DNA of 64,000 nucleotides from Anisus vortex. Taxonomy: Eukaryota; Mollusca; Gastropoda; Planorbidae. This document shows positions 24,176 through 35,686 of this stretch, one piece after another. The stretch spans positions 29,739,991-29,803,990 of the forward strand of contig OX421500.1 of the NCBI GenBank assembly GCA_949126835.1, in the 5' to 3' direction. Position numbers and translations under genes: made by a program. The notes under the pieces were generated by a model. The model saw only the letters and a program-made list of their open reading frames with translations, was not told the origin of the DNA and made no database searches. Position 1 is the first letter of the stretch. Each line of letters begins with the position of its first letter.

Positions 24176-25329
24176 AAAGTTAAAAAAAAAAAAAAGGTTA
24201 AACACTAAAAAAAAAAAGATTTATATAAAGATAGTGTATCAATGTACATATGTTCACGCCATATTTCATAAAAAGGGGAAAGATAGAATTTTTTAGAAAA
24301 CCTGACATTTAGATTGGAAAACAGTTAAAAGAAAAGAATAATATGTATTCATATACTTAGTTCTGTAACAAACAAGTGTTTATATGAATTAAATAAACAT
24401 GATTACAGAGTAGAGTAGTCATGGGCAGCGTTATATCTGAATGTCTGGATCAACCTTACAGTATATTCTTAGAACCTCACACATAGCACAGAGATGAACT
24501 AGGCTTGGAGATGATTAACTTTACTTAAATATGGATGAATAACAGTTGTCAGTAAAGGGAAAGCTCTTGACTGATCATATCAAAAACAGATAATCAGCTA
24601 TTTTGAGAGTAAATGCCAAATATTTTATTTAACTATTTCAAAGAAAATAATACCGAATGAATACGGATTTCTAACGTTAACGAAAGTTAAGATGGTAAAC
24701 AAAACATGAAATGTGATTGAAATCCCAAAATTGATTATGTAGCGCTTCAAGTGGAAAGTAAGATTTGCAATGTAGTGTCTATTGTTCAATGAAACTCACA
24801 GCCACTCATTCTTCCTGTGTATTTATATGTGAAAACGTTGAAGATATTAAAAGCAAAAGTAATTTAAGTCTATCTCTACATGAAGTCGACAGTTAATTAT
24901 TTTATTCATTAGTAAAAGTAAGTTTAACTATTAGACTGATAATTTCGTTATTACAAGTCTGTTTTGATTCCAATGTGTCTGAAGTATATAGGTGTTTTAT
25001 ATCATAAGACTAATTTTTACTAATTAGTTTTTGTTTTTTATATAATTGATTCTATATATCTAGTTAGTCATTAAAGCGGCTATTGCAACTGTTAAATATT
25101 GGTTGAATTTTTAATAACTTTGTTCCTTAATACGCCAGTTAGCATACTTTATATAAGATAGCAAATAAATAGATGTTTGAGAAAGAGATATACAAGGCAA
25201 TAAGCAATATAAACACGCAGCTACGTATATTTATATAAAGATAGATGCAAAGCATATAAGATTGAATCAAATATGAAATATGTATATATATGTTATACTT
25301 TTGTGCAAAAACAATGTAGATATGTACAA
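24176..25329. other. AT-rich intergenic stretch
   Basis: It probably holds the 5' intron of the receptor relic. No other gene was recognised. Confidence 0.4.
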
Positions 25330-25385
25330 ATTACATACAGATATATTTGGATCAATAAAGTAATATTATCTTATCTTATATATAT
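25330..25385 (+). mobile_element. LINE 3' end with (TTATC)n tail
   Basis: TTTGGATCAATAAAGTAATA is followed by TTATCTTATC, the same end as the minus-strand copy at 15505-15580. It runs into a TA tract. Confidence 0.5.
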
Positions 25386-25393
25386 ATATATAT

Positions 25394-25975
25394 GTATCCC
25401 TGTAGGTATCGGGGTCCTGGAAATGATCAGATGAAAGAATAACCCCACTGCTAAGTCCCACTTGCATGTCGTAAAAGGCGACTAATAGTGGATTATACAT
25501 TGGGTATCACCCGGGTACGTAAAACTTGTAGCCCCTTTGTGGTGCTGTTTGACAGAGGTCAAGATTTCACACCCAAGATAGAGGTTTTGCGCAGCTCCTG
25601 CTAGGGGCTCTGCTGTTGGTAGCATGGAGAAGGATGGGTGTAAAGTTTTGAAGGGGCCTGGATCCATAACGTGACAATTCAACAGAGTATTCCCAGGATT
25701 TAAAAAACTAAATGGCACAACTGATTGTCATCACCATTTGGAGAGCTCTGTTGATGGTGGAGATCGGACCATAGGCCAGCCCCACCTCAGCACAACTCAG
25801 CCCTGACTCAATGTAGCCCGATCCCTGAGTACCACTCACGGGTTCTGGGCGCATAACCGAAAACTCTCTTAAACTGCGGGGTTTGAAAAAAAGCCACAAA
25901 GACACCCCATAATAACAATGTGACATGACCGCAAGAGAGCAAACTGCTCTGCAGACTGGCTATTAGAAGAATATA

Positions 25976-25976
<1 letters not shown>
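25394..25976. repeat. GC-richer unclassified repeat between TA tracts
   Basis: The segment starts ATGTATCCCTGTAGGTATCG, contains CATGTCGTAAAAGGCGACTA and ends at a long (TA)n tract. Its base composition differs sharply from the flanks, and it is bounded by TA repeats on both sides, as many invertebrate repeats are. It has no coding motif; minus frames of 72-78 codons inside are incidental. Confidence 0.4.
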
Positions 25977-26034
<58 letters not shown>

Positions 26035-26150
26035 AGAGAGAGATAAATATATAGATAGATATAGATAGTTATATATAGAGAGAGAGTGAGATAGAGCAAG
26101 AGAGAGAGAGAAATAGATAGATAGATATATGTTAGAGAGGTAGATATAAA
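25977..26150. repeat. (TA)n followed by degenerate GATA/GA repeats
   Basis: TA repeat to 26031, then GAGA and ATAGATAG stretches to about 26150. Tyrosine/isoleucine-rich frames on the minus strand across it are artefacts. Confidence 0.95.
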
Positions 26151-27229
26151 GATTCAGCAAAATCATTAAGTCAATTGTACACTTTTTAATTCCGCTAACA
26201 CCCATGATTTACCTTTACATGTAGTTTAGAAGGAATGTTTTATGTTTATATACGTTTTAATAATTTTTAAGTCAGCAATCAGAATAAGTTGAATGGAATG
26301 AAAATTACGCTTAGCAACTGAACTAAATTCTTAGCCAAACAAAGAAATTCAGAGTCAGCGAAGTCAATCGTTTTAGACTTTTTATCACTTAAAATATGTG
26401 TAGGCCAATACTAAATTGTTCTTAAGTGGTGTCCTTTATAGCTTTGTTGTAAACAGCAATGCGACAATTTAGAACTATAAATTATTAATACCTTTGAAAA
26501 AAGGAAAATATAATATATTTAATTGCTATCCTGAACCTAGTATAACATAGCTCTAAGTATTTAATCTACTTCAAAACAAAAATTTTAAAGACAATGAAAC
26601 ATTGAATATAGATTTAACGTAAATATAGCCTACTGCGCGGGGAATCGGTATGTAGGGCAAAGAATGAGTCACGTTTAATATTGACCTATAGTTTATTTTT
26701 TCGCAAAATATAATTATCGCAGTTTTAGTAAAACGTGATAAATATTCAAGTAGCACAGAGATCAGACAAAAATAATAATAGTAGACATCACGCATCAATA
26801 TAATTCGTGCCAAAGTTAAGTGTACGCTTTACACTACTATCTCTAAGAAGATAACTTGGATGTTTAAGACACTATTAATTTCAAATAGACAGAGATACAA
26901 TAATTATTGTTTGCTTTAAAGAATAATTTAGTCCTATATTTGTCCTATAATTATATCATTTTAATATATTCCTTCACTACTTCCATTATATATCAATTTA
27001 TTTAGACTAATAGTTATCTTAATTAGCCGAAACAAAATAGAATGGTAGATATATAGAAATTCATTTGCCACTATAATTTTTATTTCATTGTAATTTTTCT
27101 CTAAGTTAAATATCGATTCCATGAACTAAATTTAAAACAAAAATTACCCACAACTACTGTGCTCTATTGAAAGATCAGGACATATAGAGTAAGGCCAACT
27201 ACAATTGAGGAAGATATGCGAAGATTTTT
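26151..27229. other. AT-rich intergenic stretch
   Basis: No gene, repeat protein or splice-flanked exon was recognised. Confidence 0.4.
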
Positions 27230-27774
27230 TTTAATGATTTGGTTGAACGTATGACTTTAATCTTAAAAGCGGGTACTGTCCACTGACTTTTGATTGTAGG
27301 CTAAGCAATGGACTTATTATTTTATTATCATAAAATTTTGGCTGTTTCTGATTTTGAACCAAAATTTGATTTTTATTTTTGTTAAAGAGATAACATCTGG
27401 ATCAGTTTAAACAAGTTTAATTGTATCGTCTGAAATAATTGAAGCCTATAGTGCGGTGAGTTCTTCAGTCTTTCAATAGGCACTTAAAAGAAACTCTCTT
27501 GCTTATAGTATACGCTAAAAATCATCTTTACGTTATAAATTCTTCATTTCATGTTTTACCTTACCTAACATTAAGTCGTAAGTTTGCAATAATTTTAAAA
27601 GATTTGTTTAGTAAAAGACGAAACTAACAAATAAAATGATCAATTAAAAACAAAATATATAGATATTGGCCTATTTATAGAATTAAATTGTTTAATTTTT
27701 AAACTGTACGAATTTATATCGCATGTGTAGCTAAGATGTTTCGTATAAAACAAATTTCATTTCTGTACAATAAT

Positions 27775-27857
<83 letters not shown>

Positions 27858-28100
27858 TCATTTATTTTATTTTTTTATTTTTTTTTCTAAATTGCTTTAA
27901 AATATTTTCTTTGTTGTTGTTGTTGTTATTGTTGACCCATTTAGTTTAGAAAAAAATATATATACATATTTGGTCAGGCAAATTGAAACTGGATGATTGA
28001 CTTAAATTCGATTGTTTTTATTAATTCGGCCATAAAAACATATCTGATTGGTGCTTAGCTGTTATATTATATTAGTGTGATTTTAAAAGGAATAGGCCTA
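27230..28100 (+). pseudogene. Gutted tandem duplicate of the 28.4-kb GPCR
   Basis: The segment parallels the intact downstream gene on both sides of its coding region. The pre-gene stretch (ctaagca..., gctgtttctgattttgaac, gataacatctgga) at 27298-27405 matches 28323-28421. The TM7 end (ctttacgttataaattcttc, ttaagtcgtaagtttgcaa, gatttgttta) at 27526-27625 matches 29332-29415. The 3' flank with gtgtagctaagat and ggccataaaaacat to about 28100 matches that of the gene. Nearly all of the coding region (N-terminus to TM6) is absent. A (TA)n tract at 27779-27856 has grown inside the copy. Confidence 0.75.
27779..27856. repeat. (TA)n microsatellite
   Basis: Uninterrupted TA tract of about 78 bp, absent from the corresponding place behind the intact gene. 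Confidence 0.96.
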
Positions 28101-28409
28101 CATCTGCCAAAATTTAGTTGTTTATGCTAAAAGTATTAAAATAAATTAAATGTGCCCCCCCCCCCCCCCCCACATACAACTAAAACTCTATTTGGTGACA
28201 AATAAGTGTACTATCTTTTTTTTTTTATAAATGAATAAGAATAATAATTTTTACATATTTACAAATATATGTATTAGCTTTTAAATTTTATTTTGTTTTT
28301 GTTTTTATTCATTTTGATTGTATGCTAAGCAATTGACTTTTTTACATTGTATTATTGTTAGCTTTTTCCTGTTTCTGATTTTGAACGAAAAATATAATTT
28401 CTTTTAAAC

Positions 28410-28411
28410 AG
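28410..28411 (+). promoter_or_regulatory. Probable 3' splice site in the 5' UTR of the GPCR
   Basis: The sequence ttcttttaaacag is a good acceptor 27 nt before the ATG. Comparable AGs precede the ATG by 10-22 nt in the four other receptor genes, so a 5' UTR intron seems a family feature. Confidence 0.5.
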
Positions 28412-28438
28412 ATAATATCTGGACGCCCATCACACAAG

Positions 28439-29431
28439 ATGAATAAATCAGAAGAATATATTTTAGAAGTCAGTGATGATGTGTATCAAGCTTGCAAAAT
28501 CTTCATAAACTGTGTATTAGCAGTTTTACTCTGTTTTATGGGTATAGTTGGAAACATATTAAATATTGCTGTTTTATCTCAACATGCGATGATCAACACA
28601 ACAAACTTAATTCTTTTCTATCTTGCTATATCTGACTTGATATTTTCGTTTCTTACAATAATTTATTATATTTCTGACATAATACTGTATTTTAACAAAT
28701 ATTTGTCAAAATCAATGAAATCTTGTTATTATGATATAGTTGAGCCAATTCGATATTTAAGTATTTATACCAGCACTTACTTTGTAACAATGTTATCCGT
28801 AGAAAGAATGATAGCGATATGTTTTCCATTTTATGTTGCAATAATTGTTACACCTTTTAGAATAAAATGTTTATATATCTTTATTACATGTTTACTAGCA
28901 GGTTTAGCATCTCCATTATATGGCTGGTTCTATTTAGAGTATGGACTGTTGAACAACGTCACGGTTATTGAGATACGCTCTACAGAATTTCTGTTGAAAA
29001 ATTACGAAATATTAACAAAATTTTATTTTAGCATTTTTTTGAATGGCTTTTCAATGGCTATTCCTGTTACTATTGTGCTGTTTTGCTCAGCAATGACTAT
29101 TCTGTCTTTAGTAAAATCTTCCAAAAACATTCAAAATCTTTCAAATACTGCAAAAGCGAAAAGGAGAAAAGGGATGAGGTCAGTGAAGACGAGTTTAATT
29201 TTATCTACGTCATTAATAATATTTGTCTTGGTGCCGTCTGGAATCATTGAAGGTATTCGATTAATTGATATAAAAACTTTTCACATGGGGGCTAATGCAC
29301 GTAACTTGCTTCAATTCGCTGAACAGGTTCTTTACGTTATAAATTCTTCTTTTAACTTTATACTTTACGTAACGTTAAGTCCGAAGTTTGCAAGAATTTT
29401 TAAGGATTTGTTTAAAATATATCGTTACTGA
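28439..29431 (+). CDS. Class-A GPCR, gastropod chemosensory-type (intact copy 4)
   Basis: An uninterrupted 330-residue receptor from ATG to TGA in one exon. TM1 about 24-46 (GN at 38-39), TM2 57-83 (SD at 65-66), Cys 96 before TM3, ERM at 122-124, TM4 141-163, TM5 195-224 (Pro 209), basic loop KAKRRKGMRSVK at 239-250, TM6 249-274, TM7 290-312 with NFILY at 306-310. The second extracellular loop (164-194) has no cysteine but has NVT at 173-175. The short N-terminus has NKS at 2-4 and VSDDVY just before TM1, a motif shared by copies 1-3. A likely chemoreceptor by family resemblance; ligand unknown. It reads opposite to copies 1-3. An AATAAA follows the stop at 29434-29439. A gutted duplicate lies directly upstream. 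Confidence 0.9.
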   Translation: MNKSEEYILEVSDDVYQACKIFINCVLAVLLCFMGIVGNILNIAVLSQHAMINTTNLILFYLAISDLIFSFLTIIYYISDIILYFNKYLSKSMKSCYYDIVEPIRYLSIYTSTYFVTMLSVERMIAICFPFYVAIIVTPFRIKCLYIFITCLLAGLASPLYGWFYLEYGLLNNVTVIEIRSTEFLLKNYEILTKFYFSIFLNGFSMAIPVTIVLFCSAMTILSLVKSSKNIQNLSNTAKAKRRKGMRSVKTSLILSTSLIIFVLVPSGIIEGIRLIDIKTFHMGANARNLLQFAEQVLYVINSSFNFILYVTLSPKFARIFKDLFKIYRY

Positions 29432-29831
29432 TAAATAAAATCATCAAGTGTCAAAAATATACTTATACAATTTGACTTGGTATTTATTACAGTGTCAGAA
29501 TTTATATTACAGGTGTATCTAAGATTACTTGATTAAATATTAATACTTAACCAAAGTACAAGCAAAACTATTTTTAGGCATAAGATATTGATCTTTATTT
29601 ATTTATATGTTTTCTCTTTTAATCGCTGTAATAATGTTCATGCCTGTTTTATTTTATGTTTGACCCTATTTCTCTTAGAAGAAAATATATTTAGATATTT
29701 GGTTACGCAAAGAAAACATGATTTGATTGTTTTCAATGTTTACTTCATTTTGCCATAAAATCGTGTTACTGTTTGGTGCATCAACATTATATTAAATTAC
29801 AGTGATTTAAAACAGAATTTAATTTTTAATA

Positions 29832-30664
29832 TTAAGTATTAATTAATTGACTCAATAAAACGTTTTAGTTTCCAAAACGTAAATTGTATTGATTAAATAA
29901 ATTTAAAGCCTTTCGTTTTTTAAACACAATAGAAACATAAAAATTTGGTAGATATATACACAACTAAATTATTCTTGTACTATGTAAAATTATTATAATT
30001 TTCAGTAAGTTAAACGACTATGGGGTTTTTACAATAATAATTGTTTTTAAATAAATAAACAAAAAGCTAACTCATTAAATTTAATATATTGTGAAAAACA
30101 GTAAATGTCTTACAAGCATGTTTGTCATTACGTTATTTAACAATTGATTACTATGCAATGCTTTTAGACTTACAACACTTGTTATTTACTAAATTTGTTT
30201 TGACAGATGTATAAAAAAAAAAATTCAAGAGCAATCAGCTCATTATACATTTAATTCGGACTGACCATTTGAACCTTATACAGTTTTCTTCAAAAATCTT
30301 AAATCACATTATTTTTTTTTTTATTTTCAAACCTTTTCTACAATCTAATATAATTGACAAATCTATGTAGGCCTATACTCTTTTATAAACATTTTCACTT
30401 GTAGGTTTTGGAAATCTAAATTTGTGATTGATGAATTTCTTAATGTTTAGTTGTATATTGTGTTTACATGTTTACTTAGATATTGTAAACCCACACACTT
30501 ACTTTTACTGAAGTAATAAATTTAATGTGTAATAAATGTTTTGATTCATACATTACGTCACTCTTTTACAACAGATAGAAACGATGAAGCCATTTTATTG
30601 TAAACGATTGTCCTTTTTTTTTAATGATTTAATTTAAAAGACAACAGCTGTCTCTATTGTGATC
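29832..30664. other. AT-rich intergenic stretch
   Basis: No gene was recognised between the receptor's duplicated 3' flank and the repeat array. Confidence 0.4.
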
Positions 30665-30667
30665 ATC

Positions 30668-30751
30668 CTATACTATAATACGAGTTAAAATTGTATGTAT
30701 GTATATATATATCCTATACTATAATACGAGTTAAAATTGTATGTATATATA
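30668..30751. repeat. Two 37-bp linker repeats at the array edge
   Basis: TCCTATACTATAATACGAG followed by TTAAAATTGTATGTA occurs twice in a row. The same linker lies between array copies at about 37085-37110 (partial, inverted), 39788-39860 (twice) and 42345-42380. Confidence 0.8.
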
Positions 30752-31467
30752 TGTCTGGAAATTTTCTTCAAAAGCGCTCTAACGATTATCTTTATGTTTT
30801 AATGCACGACTTGTTTCACCTAAAAAAAAATCTACAGCTTTTCGGCCACATAAATAAAAATCGGAAATGATCGTTAGACAAAAATACACAAAAGATTTAT
30901 CGTAGATAATTGATTTTGGCCGTGAAAACATGCCATTGCACGATCCACATGTAGCGCGGCATTCAAGAGCGGTGTTTTGTTGCGTCGCAATTATGACGTT
31001 GCGGAAATACCCGTTCAACATTAACAAAAAGTTTAATTTCTTGTTTATGCTGGCTGTTTTGCGCACCGATGATAGATATAATTTAAAGCAAGACCAAGTG
31101 TAATAATTTATGTAATGCAGGGTGTGCAAACTACAGCCAGTGGTTGACTCGCGGGCTGACAAATAATAGTATGCGGCCCTTGAGGCTTATTTAGATTAAA
31201 ACGTCCTCAATATATTTTAGATTAAATTAAAAATAAAATAAACAATAAAATATTTACGTATTAATTACTAGTGAGATAATAGTTTGCCGTTTAAATAATA
31301 ACTGAATTAGATGAGATTTCTCCAAACTATATGCCTATTTGTAAATTTTGTTTATTAAACTTTATTTTGGAAAAAAAAACACGTCGAAAATAATAATAGG
31401 AACTACTTTTTTGTACAAGACATCTGTTTACGAATGTTTTATTAAATATATTTATGATTTGCTTATA

Positions 31468-31562
31468 TTTCGTTGTCTGTCTGTATTCTGTAACTGTCGT
31501 CTACGCATAGAACTGTCACCAACGGGATATGCGCTATATAAGCACCGTTATTATTATTATAC
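31468..31562 (+). mobile_element. Short LINE 3' tail insertion
   Basis: It ends GCGCTATATAAGCACCG followed by (TTA)n. In the other array copies the same place reads directly GATTTGCTTATAAAGGCCTA, so those copies show the empty site. Confidence 0.7.
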
Positions 31563-32914
31563 AGGCCTACCCAAGTAAGATATATTAGAATATGTTAACA
31601 TTGTCAATTCGAAATCTGGCAGACTAGAAAAGATGTATTCCATTCATTCGTATTTTCCTTATATAATAGACGTGTAATATACTTTTAGTTTTATTGAGGG
31701 GGAGGGAATATTAAACAATTCATCCAACGTATATTTTAATCATTTCATTTGCAGTCTTTTAAATGAATAACATAATTTCACCTTTAATTATTTAGTATTT
31801 AACTGGTGTAATGCTAACAATTTAAACAATTTTAAAAAATGTATATTATACCATTGTTGTAATTGATATTATATTTTGCCGAGATTGTTTATTTTAAATA
31901 ATAACCATTATGTAGGATATTGGATAAGGTTTACACCAAACTATATATTTTTACTTTTTTTTTGTCAAACATTGTTTGGAATAGTACATTGAAAATAATA
32001 AATAAATACTTTTTTGAATAAGATATATTTTTACAAGTGATTTACAAACTATACTTATGATTTATATATGTGCCCAAGTAAAAAATATTAGACTATGTTA
32101 AGTCAATTTGAAATCTGGTAAACTAGTAAAAATGTATTACATTTATTCGTAGACCTTTTTATTTTCTATTCAATATCAAACACACTAGCCGGCCGCTTGT
32201 TAGCTTGAATTGGGTGAAGGAGGGAGTTGAAAAAATTGACATAATTTTATAAGAGGGGTCACTAGAAAGTTTGACAGCTGTTAAAGTAGGGGAAGGGGTA
32301 AAGATGAACTAAAAATTGTAACGTAATTCACGATATTTTAAATTTAAATTTTTCATTTTCAGTCTTTTAAATACATAACATAATGACAAAAATTACATAT
32401 ATTTTTGTTGGATTTAAAACTGACAATGCTAGCCTACATGTTTTTTTTTTTTTAGGGTTTGAAATTAGATTAAGCTGTTTGGTTTTTGTTTTTTTTTCTA
32501 GCCGTTTTGCAGCAGCTGGTTTAAAAAAACAAACTTTCTTTTTATTCATTGGCTGCATATTAAATAGCAAGATAATTTAACTATAAACGGGCGGCGCTAT
32601 AAATAATTAAATAATTTCATATTTGTAAAACTAATCACTATTAAAGGTATTGCAATATTTGCAATAAATGTCAGTTTTTAAACATTTCATGATAATTATG
32701 TTACGTTAGTCATGTCTGTAGCAGCTATGACAGCTATAAGCAAGCTTACCTGGACAGATGACTCGCCTATAATGATCAGTATTGTTCTATGTTAGCTATA
32801 TCGTATATAGACGCCTACCGAGATTATAATATGCCTACTTTATTTTTAAAAAATTAACACTATAGTCAACATTAAACAAGGCTTTAAAAAATTAGGCTTA
32901 GCAGTAGGCCTATG

Positions 32915-33192
32915 GGGGCACGGTAGCCGAGCGGCAGCGCGTTTGACTGGAGATCCGAAGGTCCCGGGTTCGAATCCTGGTGCAGGCTAGGATATTTTTC
33001 CCGGATCTGGAGGGTGTCCCTGAGTCTACCCAGCTCTGATGGTTACCTGACATTAGTTGAGGTAAAGTAAAGGCGGCTGTGCATAGTGCTGGCCACACAA
33101 TCACCTAGTATGCCGAGGCCACAGAAGCTGATGAACTCTGCTTCATCGGACCTATGGATCAAATTCTGTCCGACGGGTACTTTTTTTTTTTT
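32915..33192 (+). mobile_element. tRNA-derived SINE with target duplication
   Basis: The head has an A-box (TAGCCGAGCGG) and a perfect B-box (GGTTCGAATCC) at tRNA spacing. A tRNA-unrelated body (CAGCTCTGATGG..., GTAAAGTAAAGGCGGCTGTG) and a T-rich end follow. Flanking direct repeats AGCAGTAGGCCTATG (32900-32914) and AGCAGGCCTATG (33193-33204, lacking three bases) mark retroposition. A second copy lies at 54362-54617. Confidence 0.88.
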
Positions 33193-33722
33193 AGCAGGCC
33201 TATGCTAAAGAGGATATTTTACTAATTGATGAATATCCAATGCTTAATAACTCAGATCAACATGTAGGCATACAATAAGAATTCAGAAAAAGCTTACTTT
33301 TTGACACTTTTTATGAAAGAGATGATTTACAAGAATTTTAAAACACAATACAGCGTCACCCTTTGGTACATGCATTTGTCATAAAGGTCCCAACGTTAAG
33401 CTTTACAGTTTGTCGGTATCATATGTTTAGAGTGAAAGATCAATGCAGTTGAAACGTTTATCTCTTTTCAGGCAGATTATATAAATCACACCTAAAATAT
33501 TGCTTAGGAGGAAATTTTACATCCGATATGAGGAAAGTAATATTGGAGTTGGGTGGAGGGCTGCATACAATGAGTGCAAAAATAGAAATGAATGCGCAAA
33601 AAATTTTTTACTTACATAACTTTAATTTTTGTAGACGGGAAAAAAAGACAAATGCAATTTATTGGTCTGGTAAAAACGTACTTATTAAAATTTATGCACC
33701 GTTTTTTTTACAGCACAATATG

Positions 33723-33860
33723 TTAAGGTACAAACGCCTGATCTTTATTACCGATCGAATGATCGGTCACCTGGTACTATATATATATACACATATATAT
33801 ATATAGTACCAGGTGACCGATCATTCGATCGGTAATAAAGAGCAGGAGCTTGTACCTTAA
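33723..33860. repeat. Head-to-head junction of two array copies (inverted repeat)
   Basis: Arms of about 55 bp carrying the terminal hairpin (CCGATCGAATGATCGG) and CACCTGGTACTAT face each other across a TA-rich centre at about 33781-33802. The arms differ at only a few bases. Confidence 0.92.
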
Positions 33861-34469
33861 CATAATGTGTATGTAAAACGACAGTGCATACATTTAAAAA
33901 ATACGTCTTTACCAGACCAATAAATTATATTTGTGTTTTTCTTTTTTCTACTATGAATAACTTAGGCTTTAAATTCTAACAGTAAAAGTAGATTTTTATT
34001 TGTCCAGTCTAATATCTAGATTTAGCCCAACCCCGCCCCCCCCCCCCCCAAAAAAAAAAAAGAAAAGAAAACAGCTTAATCTCATTTCAAACCTTTAAAA
34101 AAACATGTAGGCTAGAGTGGTCAGTTTTAAATCCAACAGAAATAATATTATATGTCATTTATGTCATTGTGTTATGTATTTAAAAGACTTAAAATGAAAA
34201 GATTAAATTTAAAATATCGTGAATTACGTCAAAATTTTAGTCCTTCTACCCCTTCCCCTACTTTAACAACTGTCAAACTTTCTAGTTACCCCTCTTCTAA
34301 AATGTTTTTCAATTTTTTTTAAATTCAAGCCAACAATAAGTTACGGCCGACAAGTATGTTTAATAAAAATTAAAAAGGACTACGAATAAATGTAATACAT
34401 TTTTACTAGTTTACCAGGTGTCATATTGACTACTTAGCATGGTCTAATATTTCTTAATTGGGAACATAT

Positions 34470-34995
34470 ATCTTAGCTTATCTTATACATTACAGACGCT
34501 CCTTCTATAAAGAAGAATATTGCGTCCTACGCTTATCCGTGGTCCGAGTCTAGTCTTGCATTTTTATTAATGTTTTAAATGATGTTAGGTTATTGGTTTT
34601 CCTGGTTTGAACAGGCAACCCATTCCATGCCCGAATGCCACTCGGGAAGAAAGAGTACTTATATGCATTTGTTCTCGCATAAGGGACAAGGAAAGTGTTT
34701 TTGTCTTTATGTTTATCTCAGCTTTGCAACAGGTTGTTAATGTGTTGTATTTCTAAATTAGAGTTTAATGCCTTATGTATTATTACTACTTTACTCTTTG
34801 CCCTTATGTCCTCTATTGTTTCAAGGTTTAGTGATTTTACTAATGATGTTACTCATGTTAATTGGGAATATTCACTAATTATGAACCTTGCAGCTCTTTT
34901 TTGAATTTGTTCTAATTTTTTAATGTTTTCCTTAGTTGATGTGTTCCATACAGATGCTGCACATTCTAGTATAGGCCTAACTAATGCGATAATAT
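34470..34995 (-). mobile_element. LINE ORF2 3' fragment nested in array copy 2
   Basis: The minus strand encodes RPILEYAASVWNTSTKENIK, KRAARFI, LVKSLNLETIEDIRAKSK and PSGIRAWNGLP, ending near QD and a stop. This is the thumb and C-terminal part of a Jockey/CR1-like LINE. It is absent from copy 3 at the same place. Confidence 0.75.
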
Positions 34996-35686
34996 TAATA
35001 TATTATTGTATATTATATATATAGATACTAATATATTATATATATATATATACTAATATATAAATCATAAGTATAATTTGTATATCACTTGTAAAAAATA
35101 TCTTATACAAAAAAGTATTTATTTATTATTTTCAATCTTTTCAATGTAGGCCTATTATTCTAAACATTGTTTGACAAAAAAGTAACAATATATTATATAT
35201 AGTTTGGTGTAAACCTTATCTAATATCCTCCATGACTGTTACTATGCTATTTAAAATAAACTATCGCGGCCAAATATAAAATCGATTAATTAAAACAATG
35301 GTATAGTGAACATTTAAAAAAATTGTTTAAATTTTGAGCACTACATTAGTTAAATACTAAATAATTAAAGGTAAAATTATGATATTCATTGAAAAGACTG
35401 CAAATGAAAAAAATATAATATAGGCTATATTAGATGATTTGTTTAATTCCACCCCCCCCCCCCCCCCCCCCGTCAATAAAACGAACAGTATATTACACTT
35501 CTGACTATTGTTATAAGGAAAAAAACTAATAAATTGAATACATCTTTTCTAGTTTACCACATTTCGAATTGACAATGTTAACATATTCTAATATATCTTA
35601 CTTTGGTAGGTCTATATAAGCAAATCATACATATTTTTAATGCAACATTCGTAAACATTTGTATAGAATTAAAAAAAAGTGGATAC

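Larger units (their letters stand above)
30752..33780 (+). mobile_element. Unclassified 3-kb element, array copy 1
   Basis: It starts TGTCTGGAAATTTTC and ends with the hairpin CCGATCGAATGATCGG followed by TCACCTGGTACTAT. It contains an embedded hAT-like end (CAGGGTGTGCAAAC near 31120), no 36-bp minisatellite, a short LINE tail insertion at 31468-31562 and a SINE at 32915-33192. The part from about 32490 to 33600 differs from other copies. No protein domain is recognised; an antisense frame at 30779-31162 ends GETSRALKHKDNR and recurs in copies 2 and 3. Confidence 0.75.

Noticed and set aside
25869..26205. Minus-strand frames rich in IYIY and LSLS
   Set aside because: Translation of TA and GATA microsatellites.
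33723..33802. Hammerhead ribozyme or Penelope-like end
   Set aside because: The terminal hairpin lacks the CTGATGA and GAAA core motifs, and no RT or GIY-YIG motif was found in the copies.
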